Shown here one piece after another: positions 45,966-58,375 of a DNA stretch of 64,000 nt (positions within the stretch are counted from its first letter, which is position 1; each line of letters opens with the position of its first letter). The notes beneath the pieces are model-generated. The model saw only the letters and a program-made list of their open reading frames with translations. It was not told the DNA's origin and made no database searches. Origin of the DNA: Flaveria trinervia (Eukaryota; Streptophyta; Magnoliopsida; Asterales; Asteraceae); assembly GCA_025506515.1 (NCBI GenBank), contig CM046447.1:86479825-86543824 (forward strand). The letters are read 5' to 3'. Position numbers and translations under genes: made by a program.

Positions 45966-47315
45966 GCTGTGTGTGTGAATTCCTTCTTGTATGTTGTGTG
46001 ATGTTAAGGTGACATCGACACGGTTGCCATTGCTAAACCATAAAGATTAAAGTCAACGCTATCAAATCTACTAATGCTATTCCAAATCAAATCAACCTAA
46101 CATTTTACAGTTATCAACAACCGATTCGTACCTACTAATATTTACCGAATACTTCTCTTATAACAATGGAACTTTTACACAAATATCACCGACAATGGCA
46201 ACGACTTCTAGTACTTGGATCTACATAAGATCTAATACGTGTGTCTACTTGTGTGTGTGTTACATGCGACCGGACCAATACAACCCGAACCGACCGAATG
46301 TTACTATATGCTTTATACATATCATTAATGCTTAACAATAACTATCAATAGGTGTTTGACCATTCATTGCATACAATCTTTGGAAACTTTGATCATTCAT
46401 ACTTACCACTTAACAAGTGAGTTTCGTGGCCCATTTTATGCTTATACAATTATTCAATCATTTACAAACTTGGGGAAAAGTATGCTCACCCAGTTTCATT
46501 ATGCTTTACAACTTACATACAATTTACATACTTGGAATCAACGTGTTACTGTTTTGTGAGTACTTATCTGATACATGCTTGAGTTCGCTGTGTGGTACTT
46601 TCTTTACAAGCATTTAATTCTAGTGTGGGAACCGACGGATAGGTATTGGTAGTACTACTGGGTTGACACCCGCACCCTTGTTTGTTGGTATACTAGTTAG
46701 CACCAACAATAGCCAGGAACGGGCCTTGGGTGAATATATTCCGACAGGATTCTGTGTGTACGTCGTTAGGTTGGTTGTAAAGCTCATGTTATGTGATTTT
46801 GCTTACTTATAACTATATACATGGTATTTACAACAACATTATTATACAACAGCAATACTTTACTATTTACTATTAAACCTGCGAGCTCACCAACAATTTT
46901 GTTGACCATTTTGAGCACATCTTTTCAGGTGACAATGCAATTTGAAGATCTAGGTGTGTTGCCTTAGTGGAGACCCTAGGATGCATTTTGAGACTAAACA
47001 TACTTGACAAACATCCTTTTTGGAACATTGTTGTAGTCTGCTTCAAACAACATTATTCTTTTGATACTTGTTCCCGGGTTGTGGGAAATACATTACAATG
47101 TTATCTTCTTTGTTTATGTGAATCGTATCATGTTATGCTTATGGCTATGTTGTCGTGAATATTGACTAAACACACACAAGTCTCTTTGTGTCGGGTGTCG
47201 TCATGACACGCTTGTCATCATTATTACATTGCATCTCTAGTGCTACAATGTGTTATGACGATCCCATCTTGTTACATCCCCGTGTTTCCGCTTTTAGCGG
47301 GGGTGTAACACTTAG

Positions 47316-48612
47316 TCCTTGTAACAAAAGGTAGTTCCTCCATAACTCACCACTTGACAAAATTCAGTCATGGTTCAGTATGTTCCCGCGAGCGTTATTG
47401 CTCCCCACACGCAATTACACTTAGGGAAAATCATGATAAAGTCTTGTGAGTGACACTGCTTTATAAGTGTGTTAATCCTTCGTGGCTGTAATTAAATCGA
47501 TGTGACCATCGACCATACTTAGTTAAATTTCAACCAAGTCCTCGTAACTAAACCTAATACATTTGTGACTAGCTTAACCCCCGTAAGTAAGGTGAAGGTA
47601 AAGAAAGATGAATAGTTACACGTATCGTAATAGTATAACATAATGTAAGTATAGATAAAGCAATATATAAAATGATAAAGCAATATATGAAGTGTTAAAG
47701 TATAATACAATAGCCTAACGAAATGATAAAGCATGATATTAAAAAGCTAAAGTCAACTATAGTTAAAAAGCTAAAGTAAAGAAAGATATAGAAAGCTAAG
47801 TCGCAGTTCACATGTAACAATTATCTGGCTATGGCACAACTATGAGTGATAAAGTATGCTTAAGAATTATTACAAGCGTAGACTTGTTGTATTTCAAGCA
47901 TAATAAAAGTCTTGTGTAAAGCAAGCAACAAAAGTCTTGTATGTGTACAAGTAAAATTTATAGGAGTTTTTTATATCATGCAAGTAATGGTTAAAAGATT
48001 CTCATACAAGTACAAATTTATGATTAACCAAATACTAATTATAAGTATCATTTAAAGGAGTCTTTATATCATGCAAGTAATGGCTAAAAGAGTCTCTATG
48101 AGTAAAAACTTATGATATAACAAATATTAAGTAGAGATAAGTTAGTTAATGTATTGATACAAAATAACTTAAGAAGTCTTGCACCTATGCAAGCGTACTA
48201 ATAAAGCAAAATGGTTATAAAATAAAAAGAGTTAATAACGTATGGGATGAATGATAAAGTTATGTATAAATAAAGTATGATTAAAAAGACATCTTATTAT
48301 AAATAAATAGTCACAATTAATTATAAGATTTGTAGTGATATTTTGTTAAACTAAAACTAGAATTTACTTAGCAACACTAACTTTAATATACATGTCAAGT
48401 TATGATGTAGCTGTCATGAATCTTAAGGCTACCCGACGTAAATATAAGACTGAAATTATAACGTAATAGACTACTGTAGTTAAAGTTTTCAAAATTTGAT
48501 TAATAAGTCTAGCCATAAACTTATAGATTTCATATTCTAATCACTTTATAAATTGAAAAAATAAAATAGAAAAAAAATATAAAATATTAAAATAGTAACT
48601 AAGATTTAAAAA
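47316..48612. other. AT-rich spacer with a tandem duplication
   Basis: No gene was recognised. An imperfect repeat of about 94 bp, marked by TATATCATGCAAGTAATGG, occurs at about 47960-48053 and 48054-48147. Confidence 0.5.
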
Positions 48613-48655
48613 GGGGTGGGTTATGCGAACACTATACAAACATCCTTTAATTTTT

Positions 48656-48836
48656 CTTCACGCTCCGTGAAGACCCTTAGGGGCTGTAGGGGCTTGCAAA
48701 TATTTAATATCAAAGTTAAAAACTCATGATCGTGAAGTTTACTAACGGCCCGTAAGAAGTGACCCGTGACATATTTTACGGCCCGTGAAGATACTAATTC
48801 ACGGCCTGTGAAATTTTTCATGGGCCGTAAAGGTTT
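48656..48836. repeat. Subterminal palindrome array, MULE left end
   Basis: TTCACGCTCCGTGAAG, TTTACGGCCCGTGAAG, TTCACGGCCTGTGAA and ATGGGCCGTAAAG: five or more near-palindromes of TTCACGGGCCGTGAA. Weaker relatives lie at 51475-51625 near the right end. Confidence 0.75.
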
Positions 48837-49189
48837 CTGGGTATTTTTGGTTTGTTTTATTAATTATCTATCAGTTTTCGTGATTATACGTTTTTATAAT
48901 TATTTAGCGTGGCTTATTATTCCTCATAAAACGTGTATCAATTATTTGATTTGATATAATATTTTATATCTAACGATATATATAGGTATACATGTTAGTT
49001 TTTTTAACGAAACCATTTGAATCGAGATAACTAAAATGTCAGATCGCGGAAATAATAGAAGGCGTGCGAATTAATTCGCTGGATTCATAAGTGATTTTAT
49101 CATACCCATTACAGATCTTTTTATTCTTTTTGGTTGAAGAAGTAAATATTTTGTCACTATCTTCATTTCTTTATATATATTTATTTTCT

Positions 49190-51228
49190 CCTCCCATATA
49201 ATATACGTTGGTGAAAAATCAAGTTTCTCCAAAAAAGATTAATATCATCAAGTGATATATTTTCACCTATAAATAATAAGTAAAAAATAACAAATATAAA
49301 TGTATAATATAATATTCATGGTAAAAAAATAAAAGCTCAACAAATATTTACTTGTTTAAAAATAATGATTTAATCTACACGCACATAGAAGACCACAACT
49401 AGTAAATATATGACCCCTACATGATGCGTTGGATGTCATTAGATGATTAATTTCGTTGATCTCACCAACTAAAAATACAAAGCCGCAATAGAAACTTTAC
49501 CTTGAAAATATTGAAACATTTTATGATTGTGTTGAACCATAAGCATGATTTTATGGTATAACTTTCTTTGATAGTAATTTCCTGTGTAACTAAAATATTA
49601 TTGATAAATAAAATAAATTTATCCATAGTAATATGTCTTTTTTAGACAACTTTTCAGCAAGGAATGTTGACTCTCCACTCGGTTCGCTGTTTGTTAACCG
49701 AAGTTACGATCTCTATCAATCCATTCGGTTACAAAGCTCATCTCTTTATAAGGGTCTAACAAGTTATTCTTAGGTACATTAAATCTTTTAATTAAAATAA
49801 AATTATATTATTTAATTTATAAAAAATAATATTAATAAGAATAACAATATAAAACTTATTTGAATGTTTTGACACCAATTTTCGATAAAGGTGGTTAAAC
49901 TTGTATGCGAATATGTCAGGCATGACAAAATTAATTAATATCAACCACAAACGCTCAAAAGCAACTCATTCATCATTTGAACTCGTTTTGCAATGTTTAA
50001 TAATATTTTTCGATATATGTCATCTATAAAGTAGTCTCATGGCATTTGGAAAAACTTCTTCAGACACTTTCATCAAAGCAAAGTCTTTGTCGCTAAGTAT
50101 ACCACGGAGTTCTATACACTTTTGCTTTAAAGTTTCTTCTAATTGTTCTAAAACCCATCTGAAATTAATCTGACATTCAAGATTGATGAATAACTATAAA
50201 CAATTTCAGTGTTGATGTCACACCAACCATTTGGACAAATGACACTTTGTAGACGTTCGTTTTATACACTGTGTCATAAAGTGTGAGATGTGGGATGTAT
50301 AAAAAAACTCTGTCTACAGTATTTGTGAGCTTATTTATATGAGGGGTGTAAATAGATTTATTTTGTTATTAGTATAGTAAAAAACATATGCATTGGAGTT
50401 TCGCTGATTTTGCTTGAATTTTTTATTTTCGAGCGAAGATTATATATTGTTCTTAAATGACACATATTTTGGATTTTGATCCCTCAGTGTGCTTAAAATG
50501 TTTCGAGCCTCAATATTGTGCTCTGTAAGTTGCTTTACCATACAAATCTTTTTTTCAGTAAGTCTCATTGCATATGGATGCCTTTCGATGTGTTCATCGG
50601 CTTTATGATTATGAGAATCATCTACAACAACTTGGACCCACCATCTTTTATTACTTGGTACTTTCTGTGTAATTCAAATTAACAATTTGTTTTTTGTACT
50701 AGTGTTTTTAAGAGTGAGTACTCCTTATATACCCCAACGCAATTACACTTTAACCATATTTTAAGTAACAACCCACTATGTTTTTTTCAAGTAACAACCA
50801 CTTATGTTTTTTCCAACCGTTTCGTGACAATAACATATTCATTTTCACGACTTATATTACTTACCCAATTAACCAATTCTTCACGGGATGAAAAAACCTA
50901 ATACTTTTAAATAATATAATTAGTTATTATCAAATAACAAAACCTAATAATTATTTTTTATCAAATAACTTAAAAATATAATAATTATGTAATAACTTGA
51001 TTCGTGCCGTATAACATTTTTTTTCAGAACCATCACCATACTCATCTTCGCTACTATCACCTCCGTTGCCAACGTTATCATCACTGCTGTAATTACCGCC
51101 AAAACTTCCAACACTATCTGCGTAGTATTCAACATAGTTACCACCCTCATCACCGTAATAACTATAATCCTCAATGGGGAACAGTTAGAATCGAAACCAA
51201 ATAAATAAGTACTATCCCAAATTGACAT
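49190..51228 (-). pseudogene. FAR1/MULE-type transposase
   Basis: Read on the minus strand in changing frames. A possible ATG lies at 51226-51228 followed by an acidic N-terminus (51000-51180). Then a FAR1-like zinc-binding region: ELVNWV...ENEYVIVTKR (50818-50883), VYKEY (about 50710), FELHRKY (50660-50680) and VVVDDSHNH (about 50605-50630). An open linker HPYAMRLTEKK...NILSTLRDQNPKY spans 50460-50580. The MULE transposase domain follows: VYKTNVYKV and VGVTST (about 50205-50265), SDKDFALMK and VFPNAMRLLYR (50020-50100), with TGA where Trp is expected. Then NRVESQHSLLK (49650-49684), a SWIM-like CGLLCAC (49372-49415) and DDINLFWRNL (49217-49253). Domain order is that of complete plant MULE transposases. 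No frame is long enough to be listed automatically. Confidence 0.75.
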
Positions 51229-51667
51229 CGTTAATAAACTATATTGCTTAAAATTTATAGAAATATTGAATTATCATTATGAAATGAATTAAAAAGTAAT
51301 GATTTATATAGTATTTTACCGAGATATTACGTCGATTCAAATAATTATCAAAGAATATTATATCGTCTCAAATAATGTAATAAATATAAAATTACACCGT
51401 AATCGAGAAATATTACATCACGTCAAAAAAATAAAAAAGTATTCGACTAAGGTAACGACCCCAGAGTGACTTCACGAGCCATATATATAAACTTAAATGA
51501 CTCGTAAAAAAACTGCCAGTGAAAGGTGTCACAACCCGTTAAATGGTTGAATGATTGATTTGATGGGCTGCAGACTTATACAGTCCGTAAATGTTCTTAC
51601 GGGCTGGGCTGTAAGAAGGACATTTAGATATAATAGAGGATGTTCATTTAACAGACCCTTTTAAAAA

Positions 51668-52297
51668 GTGTTTTAATTAAATCAGTCAAAAAATTATTTT
51701 TAAATTGAATTATGAAACTATCAAATCGAGCGATCATCAAACGTGAAGAAAGAAATGGAGGAGGTAGTGGGAGTCTGGAAAATTTAATATATGTAGTTAT
51801 ATTAAAAAATTAAAAATATGTTAAATAATTTAAAAGATAAATAAAAAACTAAAATCAACGTCACAACTCCGCATCAAAATCTAAAAAAGAAAAAAATAAA
51901 TCATAACTGAAACAAAAAGAACACGTTAAAAGGATATTAAAACCTATAATTTAATTTAAACATGAAAGCTAAGTAACTTATGTAAAATAATTTTTATTTA
52001 AAATTGAGTGACATATATAATTAAAAAGTTTTATACCTTTTATATATTTTGCAAAGTTAACCATAAAAAGATTGAGGTTTAGAGCAAGGATTAGAAGCCT
52101 TGGATCATTCTTTAGATGTCGGCATCTTAAGTATCTTCACCAATATTTCTTTTGTCACTTACGAGAAGTAGTATACTAGCATATACACATAACGTAAAAT
52201 AATATTATTGTTTATTATGCTTTAATGTTTTATTACAAATTTATAAATTATAAAGGAAATGTAAAAGAATATGTCTAGAGAGAGAGAGAGAGAGTAC
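51668..52297. other. AT-rich spacer
   Basis: Nothing recognised except a (GA)n run at 52277-52294. Confidence 0.4.
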
Positions 52298-52586
52298 AGG
52301 TGCATAAAACGGTTTGGGCACGTGAACTGGTTTGATTGGTAGTGACAAGGTCAAACCAGTTTAAGTTTCAACCCGGTTTGACTTGGTTAGTTTAGTTTTC
52401 ATCGATTTTTAGACGGGTTGGAGTGATTTTGGACGGTTATGATTGGTTCGGTTCGGTTCGGTTTAGTTTTGAACCAACTTTAATGGGGAGGATTAAAAAC
52501 CCTCCCAAACAATATAACAGTTTTAAACCGGTTTGGTTTCTGTTCCGTTAGCCGGTTTCAGTTCATGAACCAATTTTTAGTCACCT
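52298..52586. mobile_element. Probable hAT-like MITE with AAACCGGTTT array
   Basis: The ends are AGGTGCATAAAAC and, reverse-complemented, AGGTGACTAAAAATTGG, followed on both sides by GTGAAC/ATGAAC-like words. The interior repeats AAACCGGTTTGG, CAGTTTAAG, GGTTCGGTTCGG. No 8-bp duplication was recognised. Confidence 0.5.
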
Positions 52587-54192
52587 ATATGGCTATATGG
52601 CTACATGTACAGTGGTAGAGATAATAAGATATTGGGCCACTTCATGAATGCATTGGCCAACTGAAAATTGCCAGCCTCGAGACAGACGGAGCATGCAAGG
52701 CCCACTACTTTTATGTGATGGATGTTAAATCAATCCGTCACACAAAAAGGTATCATAATATTAATCGAGCTTTCTTTTTACCTTTAAAATAATTTGTCTA
52801 CTTAGAAAAGAAACAAAAGATATTTAAATTGGATTTGATGACCATGAATAGATCGTTGTGCCGACTTCCTGAAAATAACAAAATCAATTTTGGCAATAGC
52901 TTCTAATACATAAGGAGAGATGAGTAAAATTGTTGGGAAAAAAGTTATGAAAGCTGTAGTTTCTATTTTGAAAAAGAAAAAGGGAAATTGAAACGTGAAA
53001 AATATGTATGTGCTATTGTTAGAAAGGACGTATTTTAGTTGGAGAGTAATAACATGTTTTTATATAGGACATATAATCTTATTAATTTTTAAACTTAATC
53101 AGGCTAAACTCGTGTATTACAATATATTAAATAAAAATATTAAATTAAATATTGCGTAATTTGAAAAAAATTAACGAATTAATCTCATTTATCATTTGAA
53201 GAAATAAAAGTGAGAAAAGTAAATAATAGTAATATATATTAGTGACTAAAAGGATAAGCAACAAACAAACTAAACCTACTTATTATTATATGATTTTAGC
53301 TTATTGATTCAGTGATACGTTATATAACTTGATTTTACCTCTAAGTTTGAAGTATATCAGATTTTATATGTGTGCAATAAGTAAAATCTACTATTAAGGG
53401 TAGGATTGTAATTCTCAAAAAGAAGTTTAGAAATTCACACCTTTTTTAGACAAAGTAAAAAGAAATAAGTGTATTATTTCAGTGACTAGATTATAATTTA
53501 CATGTTCAACGTAAGAAGGTACTAATTTCCTCATCGTGATTTATTTTCATTCAATAATATGGAATAGTCAATTAGTTTTAAATGCATTACGTGTTGAATA
53601 TAAGAAAACAAGTTTAATTTCAGAGCCAGTTATGCTTTTAATGCTTGTGGTTCGGTAACATCAACGATTTTAATCAAATTATTAATTTATTATATATACT
53701 GTCAGTCTAATAGTTTCAAATTTGAGTTCAACTTTATCAACAGCCTAACACCATCCACTATTGTCTTTGAAACCTTCCACGTAGGTGCCTCTCATGTGAG
53801 AAGCATTTTAATCATTAAAAAATCAAATCCACCATTCAGAATTGACAAACCATTTGAAACCTTCCACCATCACATTACTGCCCCCTCCATCACCACACCA
53901 CCACCACCCGTAGTTCATCCATCTTACATATCCGTTGAGGGAAGGTGAGGAAAGAGAGTTGGGGGGAAATTGAAGAAGAAGTCAATGGGGGGGGGGGGGG
54001 TTAATCAAAAGAAAGAAGGTCCATCACCACCACCATAGCGCCATCGTTAAAAAACTAAGGGCAAAGGATGTGGTTGTTTAATTGGAAAACCTCGACTCTC
54101 CCTCATCACTTCTAAATCTTTTATCTTCTCCCATCAAAACCCAACTATCATCATTTTAAATGCTTAGGGTTTTAAACAATCCATGGGTTTTT
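52587..54192. other. Spacer; poly-G run and short direct repeat
   Basis: TTTGAAACCTTCCAC occurs at about 53767 and 53857. A run of 14 G lies at 53987-54000. No protein motif seen; the 53700-54180 part is less AT-rich with CACCACC words. Confidence 0.4.
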
Positions 54193-54753
54193 TGTAAGGC
54201 CCCAATTTCCGGGCACCTCACAGTTGGTCAATCACAGCAGTTAAAACACTACACATTATAATTATACAAACTTAAGCAACGGAAATAATTTATCAAAAAC
54301 AATTTATTTCATTTAAATCACTATTGTTAAGCAATACATCATCATATACTGTTTACAAAAGAATTGTTTTACTGCATTACAAAACAACAGCAACATAGAA
54401 CACGAATGGATGTCAGTCTTTTCCTGCCGAGTAGCTTCACCCTCGTGCCATCCTCAGCAATAATTACCTTCCAACTAAAAATATATAAAAGTCAGCGTTG
54501 CTGAGTGAGTTCTAGTTTTAAAGTAATAAAATACTTTCTATATGTTGTATATAAATATACTTTTTTCTGTAAAATACAACTCTGTACTGTATATGCGAGC
54601 ACGCATTAACTATATGAACAGATACTGTTCGTTCTCAGAACTGTATGCCTTGTCTGTTCTGTAAACTTTTATCTTTATCTTTCACTTTCTGTATGGACCG
54701 ATGAGCAATACCCCAACTATATGCGCGATGGAAAACGGGTGATGGGCCATCTA

Positions 54754-54841
54754 TATCCCTTGAAAGGGTCAATTATATCCCTCGAAAGGGTGAACTGTAT
54801 CCCTCGAAAGGGTCAACTGTATCCCTCGAAAGGGTTCTGTG
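54754..54841. repeat. 22-bp tandem repeat, four copies
   Basis: Units start TATCCCTCGAAAGGGTCAAC; each holds the inverted pair CCCT..AGGG. The first and last units are diverged. Confidence 0.9.
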
Positions 54842-55234
54842 TACTGTGTACAAGGCCGACCTAATCACCCAGGGCACGCTACAAAGGTCCTGTCAATCTC
54901 AATTGATTGGCCCTGTGTGCATAATAGGGTAGCTAACTCGCAGCACAGTTGAGCTAACGACAACATGGTCGTGTACCTCCTGTAAGCTTGCAAGACTTGT
55001 TAACATTTTATTAATGTTCATTTCTTTTCTTTATTGCTCTTTCTCTTATTATTATGATATACTTTACGTTACGATAATAAACATACCACGTAAAGTCACA
55101 TACTATAAGTAATAATAATAATAGCAATAATAATAATAAGGAACAATCATAACCATGCATGAAACATCATCATAAATTAGCCCTAGTCAACCCTCGGTCA
55201 AAAACCCTAAAAGCACACTCCCAGAAAATTCTAT

Positions 55235-55350
55235 AAAAATTTCTAAGTGCTTAGGCGCTTTGGCACTATTTGGGCGCATGAGCCCTGTTGGCCCTTCATC
55301 ACTATGTAGGCGCATCAGCAAACATTAATCATTTTATCATTTAGGCGCAT
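55235..55350. repeat. GGCGCATGG array, left portion
   Basis: TTAGGCGCTTTGGCACTA, GGGCGCATGAGCC, TAGGCGCATCAGC words; continues at 58075 across the nested LTR. Confidence 0.75.
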
Positions 55351-55351
55351 T

Positions 55352-58069
55352 GTCACACCCTCAAAATCCACTTGCGGGGTTTTACCGTGAGGCGTGTGAA
55401 CAAACCAGGATCACAGTCAATAGTTACTCAGAACGACTCTATATGCCATAATTTAAATAAAATCAACCAAAGTACAAACTTTAAACTGTACAGAAGCTTT
55501 TTGTAAAACAACCCAAAGAAATAAAAGTGTATACTATGGCAAAACATGTGCCAACCCAAAAGAGTAAACATTAATCATTAAAATACTAAAAATGTCTTGA
55601 AGACCGAGTCTTAGAATGCAAGTGAACCATGTAATGCTCCTATGACAAGCAAGCTAATGACCTGAGAATAGCATACTAAAATATCAACACAATGGTTGGT
55701 GAGTTCAAGAGTGATAGTAAAACATAAACAGTTTAACAACATAGATATAAAAGTAGTGCATTGTAACAGATAGCTAGTCCATTAACAATAAAATTAATCC
55801 ATAGTGATTTCGCAATTGAAGCTGACTGTGTACGTTGTTGCCTCCTGTCATGACTTAACAGGCCGTGACAATGTTCAATAGGACAACTTGCACCCAGTTG
55901 ACCTCGAGTCACACAGGTGGGGCTCGTTAGAACCAGTAGTACTACCCAATTTCCCCGCTATCCAATATAACAATTGAAAGTGTGAGGACTTTTCCATGAT
56001 ATCAACACTATATTAATATTATACACAACTTGAATATATAAAGCGTTTGTGATTTACCAGTATGTTATCTCCCCCAAAGAGATTAAATAAAGAGTGGGGC
56101 ATGAACTCACCTGATACGCGTGATAGACACTTAGAGTTTTACTTGACAAACAGAATGGATAGACAACCTTCAGAGGTTACCTAGATCATATAAGTATATG
56201 AGTACGTGTAAACAAAGAACATGTGAAACCCTAAGTACACTAAAACCAAGGACTCAAGATTTCAGAGAACAGACACGTTTGACCCAGTTGACCTGTTTGA
56301 CCCGTGGTGACTTTATGTGTTGTAAACCATTCAAGTAATCATACGCATATATCATACATGGTTAACATTCAAATAGATCATATGTATGCTATATTATCCA
56401 GGTGTATCACTTAGATCATCATACAACCAAATGTCATACAAGTCATGCGAATCTAGAACATTAACATGTCCACTAGTTATACCACAACTAACATGCCACA
56501 CAAGATCAAATCACGCACCACATGCCATGTGAAGCCACTCACGACTTCACATCCTAAACCCTACCAATCCTACCAAGTAGGGGCCTCAGATTCGCACGCG
56601 TGTATGATGATCATAATCATATTCATTAACCATGTTCATTGCATTCAACAAACATCACAACAATCAGTTTCAGTCCCAAACATGATGTCCTAACTACTAA
56701 CCAACATCAACATCATACATGATCATCAAAGTCCAAACATCACCCATGATTATCCAAGCATCCCATATAACTAATTTAACATGTTCTATCATATTAGGAT
56801 TCATCCATGAACTTACTAACATGCTCCTAACATCCCAAACATGTTCAAACTATCATCCATCAAACTTTGTACAAATAAAGTTTCCCTTTTGGGAAAGCAC
56901 ATCCCAAAATCTATCAAACATCCAATGCATTCGTGAATTCATTAATAATATTCCAATTCAAGTTCATATCAACATCTAAGCATGATCAACAACATCCAAA
57001 CATCATAACTTATCAATTCATATCCTAAAAAGTTACTATCTTTAGTAATGTATGAACTATAACACGTGTTCTTGAATTCCAATGATCACAACAACAATCT
57101 AACATCATCATCACCATGAACACATCCATAACATCAATTCATCAATAATTCAACATTACATGCAAATAAAGTTACTATTATTAGTAAGCTATGAACACCA
57201 ACTTCAATTCATCAATTTCTTGCAAGATCAATGTATCCTAACATTCATACAACCTACAAATCATCATACATTCATCAAACAATCATCAACTTCACATAAT
57301 CATGCTAATTTCGAATTAGGGTTTGCATAAAACCAAAGTTCATGATCAATCCACTAGAAACATACAATTCATACATAATCAACGTAAACAACATGTATTC
57401 AATCCAACTAACATAAAACATCATCAATAACATCAATTTAGACTCCATGACACCCATTCACGAATTAGGTTCGGCCATCATGAACAACCACAAAAACTTG
57501 AAAAATCTAACCTTAAACGTGTGTTAACTTGCAATTGATGATTCCAACGTGTTGTATGCCTTGTAATCGAACCAAATCGATGCTTTGATGCTTGTTCTAG
57601 GTCGAAATCTCAAGGAGAGGAGTGTGAGGGTGAAGTCGCAGCCGATTTGGGGTGGGCTAGGGTTGGGATTGTTGTTTTAATTTTAATTTCCATATTTACC
57701 CTTTAAACCCTTGTAATTTGTATTTTATAAAAACTAGGCTTTAAACTCTTTGTAAAGTGTTTTTAACTAATAATATAAAGATATAAACTAATGAAAATCA
57801 TTATATATTTTATCTTTATAAAAACACAAGACATACGAATAAATAGGCACGTTTCCGCATTACGCGATTAATTTTCTAATTAACATTTAAAACATGCAAA
57901 CACATAACATAACACATAATCACATAATCAATTAGATTATCATTAATTAACATTATTCATTACTATTAGGTCACCAACGTTAAACGACAACTAGGTGTGT
58001 TCACGACACGTGTATGCAAGACTTAACGGAACTAACGGAGTTTGGTAACGGAAATTACCGGATGTCACA
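55352..58069 (-). repeat. Nested minus-strand solo LTR (Gypsy, related to elements 1 and 2)
   Basis: On the minus strand it runs TGTGACATCCGGTAATTTCC to GATTTTGAGGGTGTGACA, the same ends as the plus-strand Gypsy LTRs. The internal block at 55820-55960 is, reverse-complemented, homologous to their GGATAGGTATTGGTAGTACT segment. Flanks CGCAT (55347-55351) and CGAAT (58070-58074) agree at four of five bases. No coding sequence is inside, so a solo LTR of 2.7 kb is the best reading. Short plus frames at 56466-56979 are not genes. Confidence 0.75.
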
Positions 58070-58074
58070 CGAAT

Positions 58075-58375
58075 GAACTATTCAGGCGCATGGGCACTAT
58101 TCGTGCGTATGAACACTTAGACGCATGGGTCATTCGGACGCATGGATACTTAGGCGCATGGGCTTTGGGCGCATGGGCACTATTGGGGCGCATGGCCCTG
58201 CACTTAGTCGTCGACTAATTTTCTAGCGCATGGACCACTGTCAGGCGCATAGGTTGTACTTAAACATTCTATGGTAATCTTAGGCGCATGGGCTATGTTC
58301 AGCGCATGGATTACACTTAAATCTTCTAAGGCATTTTCAGGCGCATTAGCCTTATCTAGGCGCATAGACCTCCTG
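58075..58375. repeat. GGCGCATGG array, right portion
   Basis: At least ten variants of AGGCGCATGGGC / GGACGCATGG / GGGCGCATGGCC in 300 bp, with TTAGTCGTCGACTAA among them. Confidence 0.85.

Larger units (their letters stand above)
36965..47310 (+). mobile_element. Gypsy element 2 (Tekay-like chromovirus), near full length
   Basis: 10.3 kb with LTRs 36965-39453 and 44744-47310, primer site, gag, protease, RT, RNase H, integrase, chromodomain and polypurine tract in Ty3/Gypsy order (IN last). The left flank CTTAA (36960-36964) and right flank CTTAG (47311-47315) agree at four of five bases and are the probable target duplication. It belongs to a different subfamily from element 1 (LTR starts CACCACAAGG and not CACCTAAAGG). 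All coding domains are present but broken, so it is non-autonomous as read. Confidence 0.9.
44744..47310 (+). repeat. Gypsy element 2: 3' LTR
   Basis: 2567 bp, TGTGACATCC to GGGGGTGTAACA, colinear with 36965-39453; the ending TGTAACA has one change from TGTGACA. It keeps the segments missing from the 5' copy. It includes a TATA box and motif array. Confidence 0.95.
48613..51659 (-). mobile_element. Mutator-like element (MULE) with decayed transposase
   Basis: The left end GGGGTGGGTTATGCGAAC aligns without gaps to the reverse complement of the right end, AGGGTCTGTTAAATGAAC. Similarity continues through a CATCCT...CTTCTTACAG-like block for roughly 100 bp. TTTAAAAA flanks both sides (48605-48612 and 51660-51667), consistent with an 8-9 bp duplication. 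The interior holds a FAR1/MULE transposase on the minus strand. Both subterminal regions carry palindromic ACGGGCCGT words. Confidence 0.75.

Noticed and set aside
56466..56979. Plus-strand ORFs as host genes
   Set aside because: They lie inside a minus-strand solo LTR and are dominated by ATCA/ACAT low-complexity sequence.
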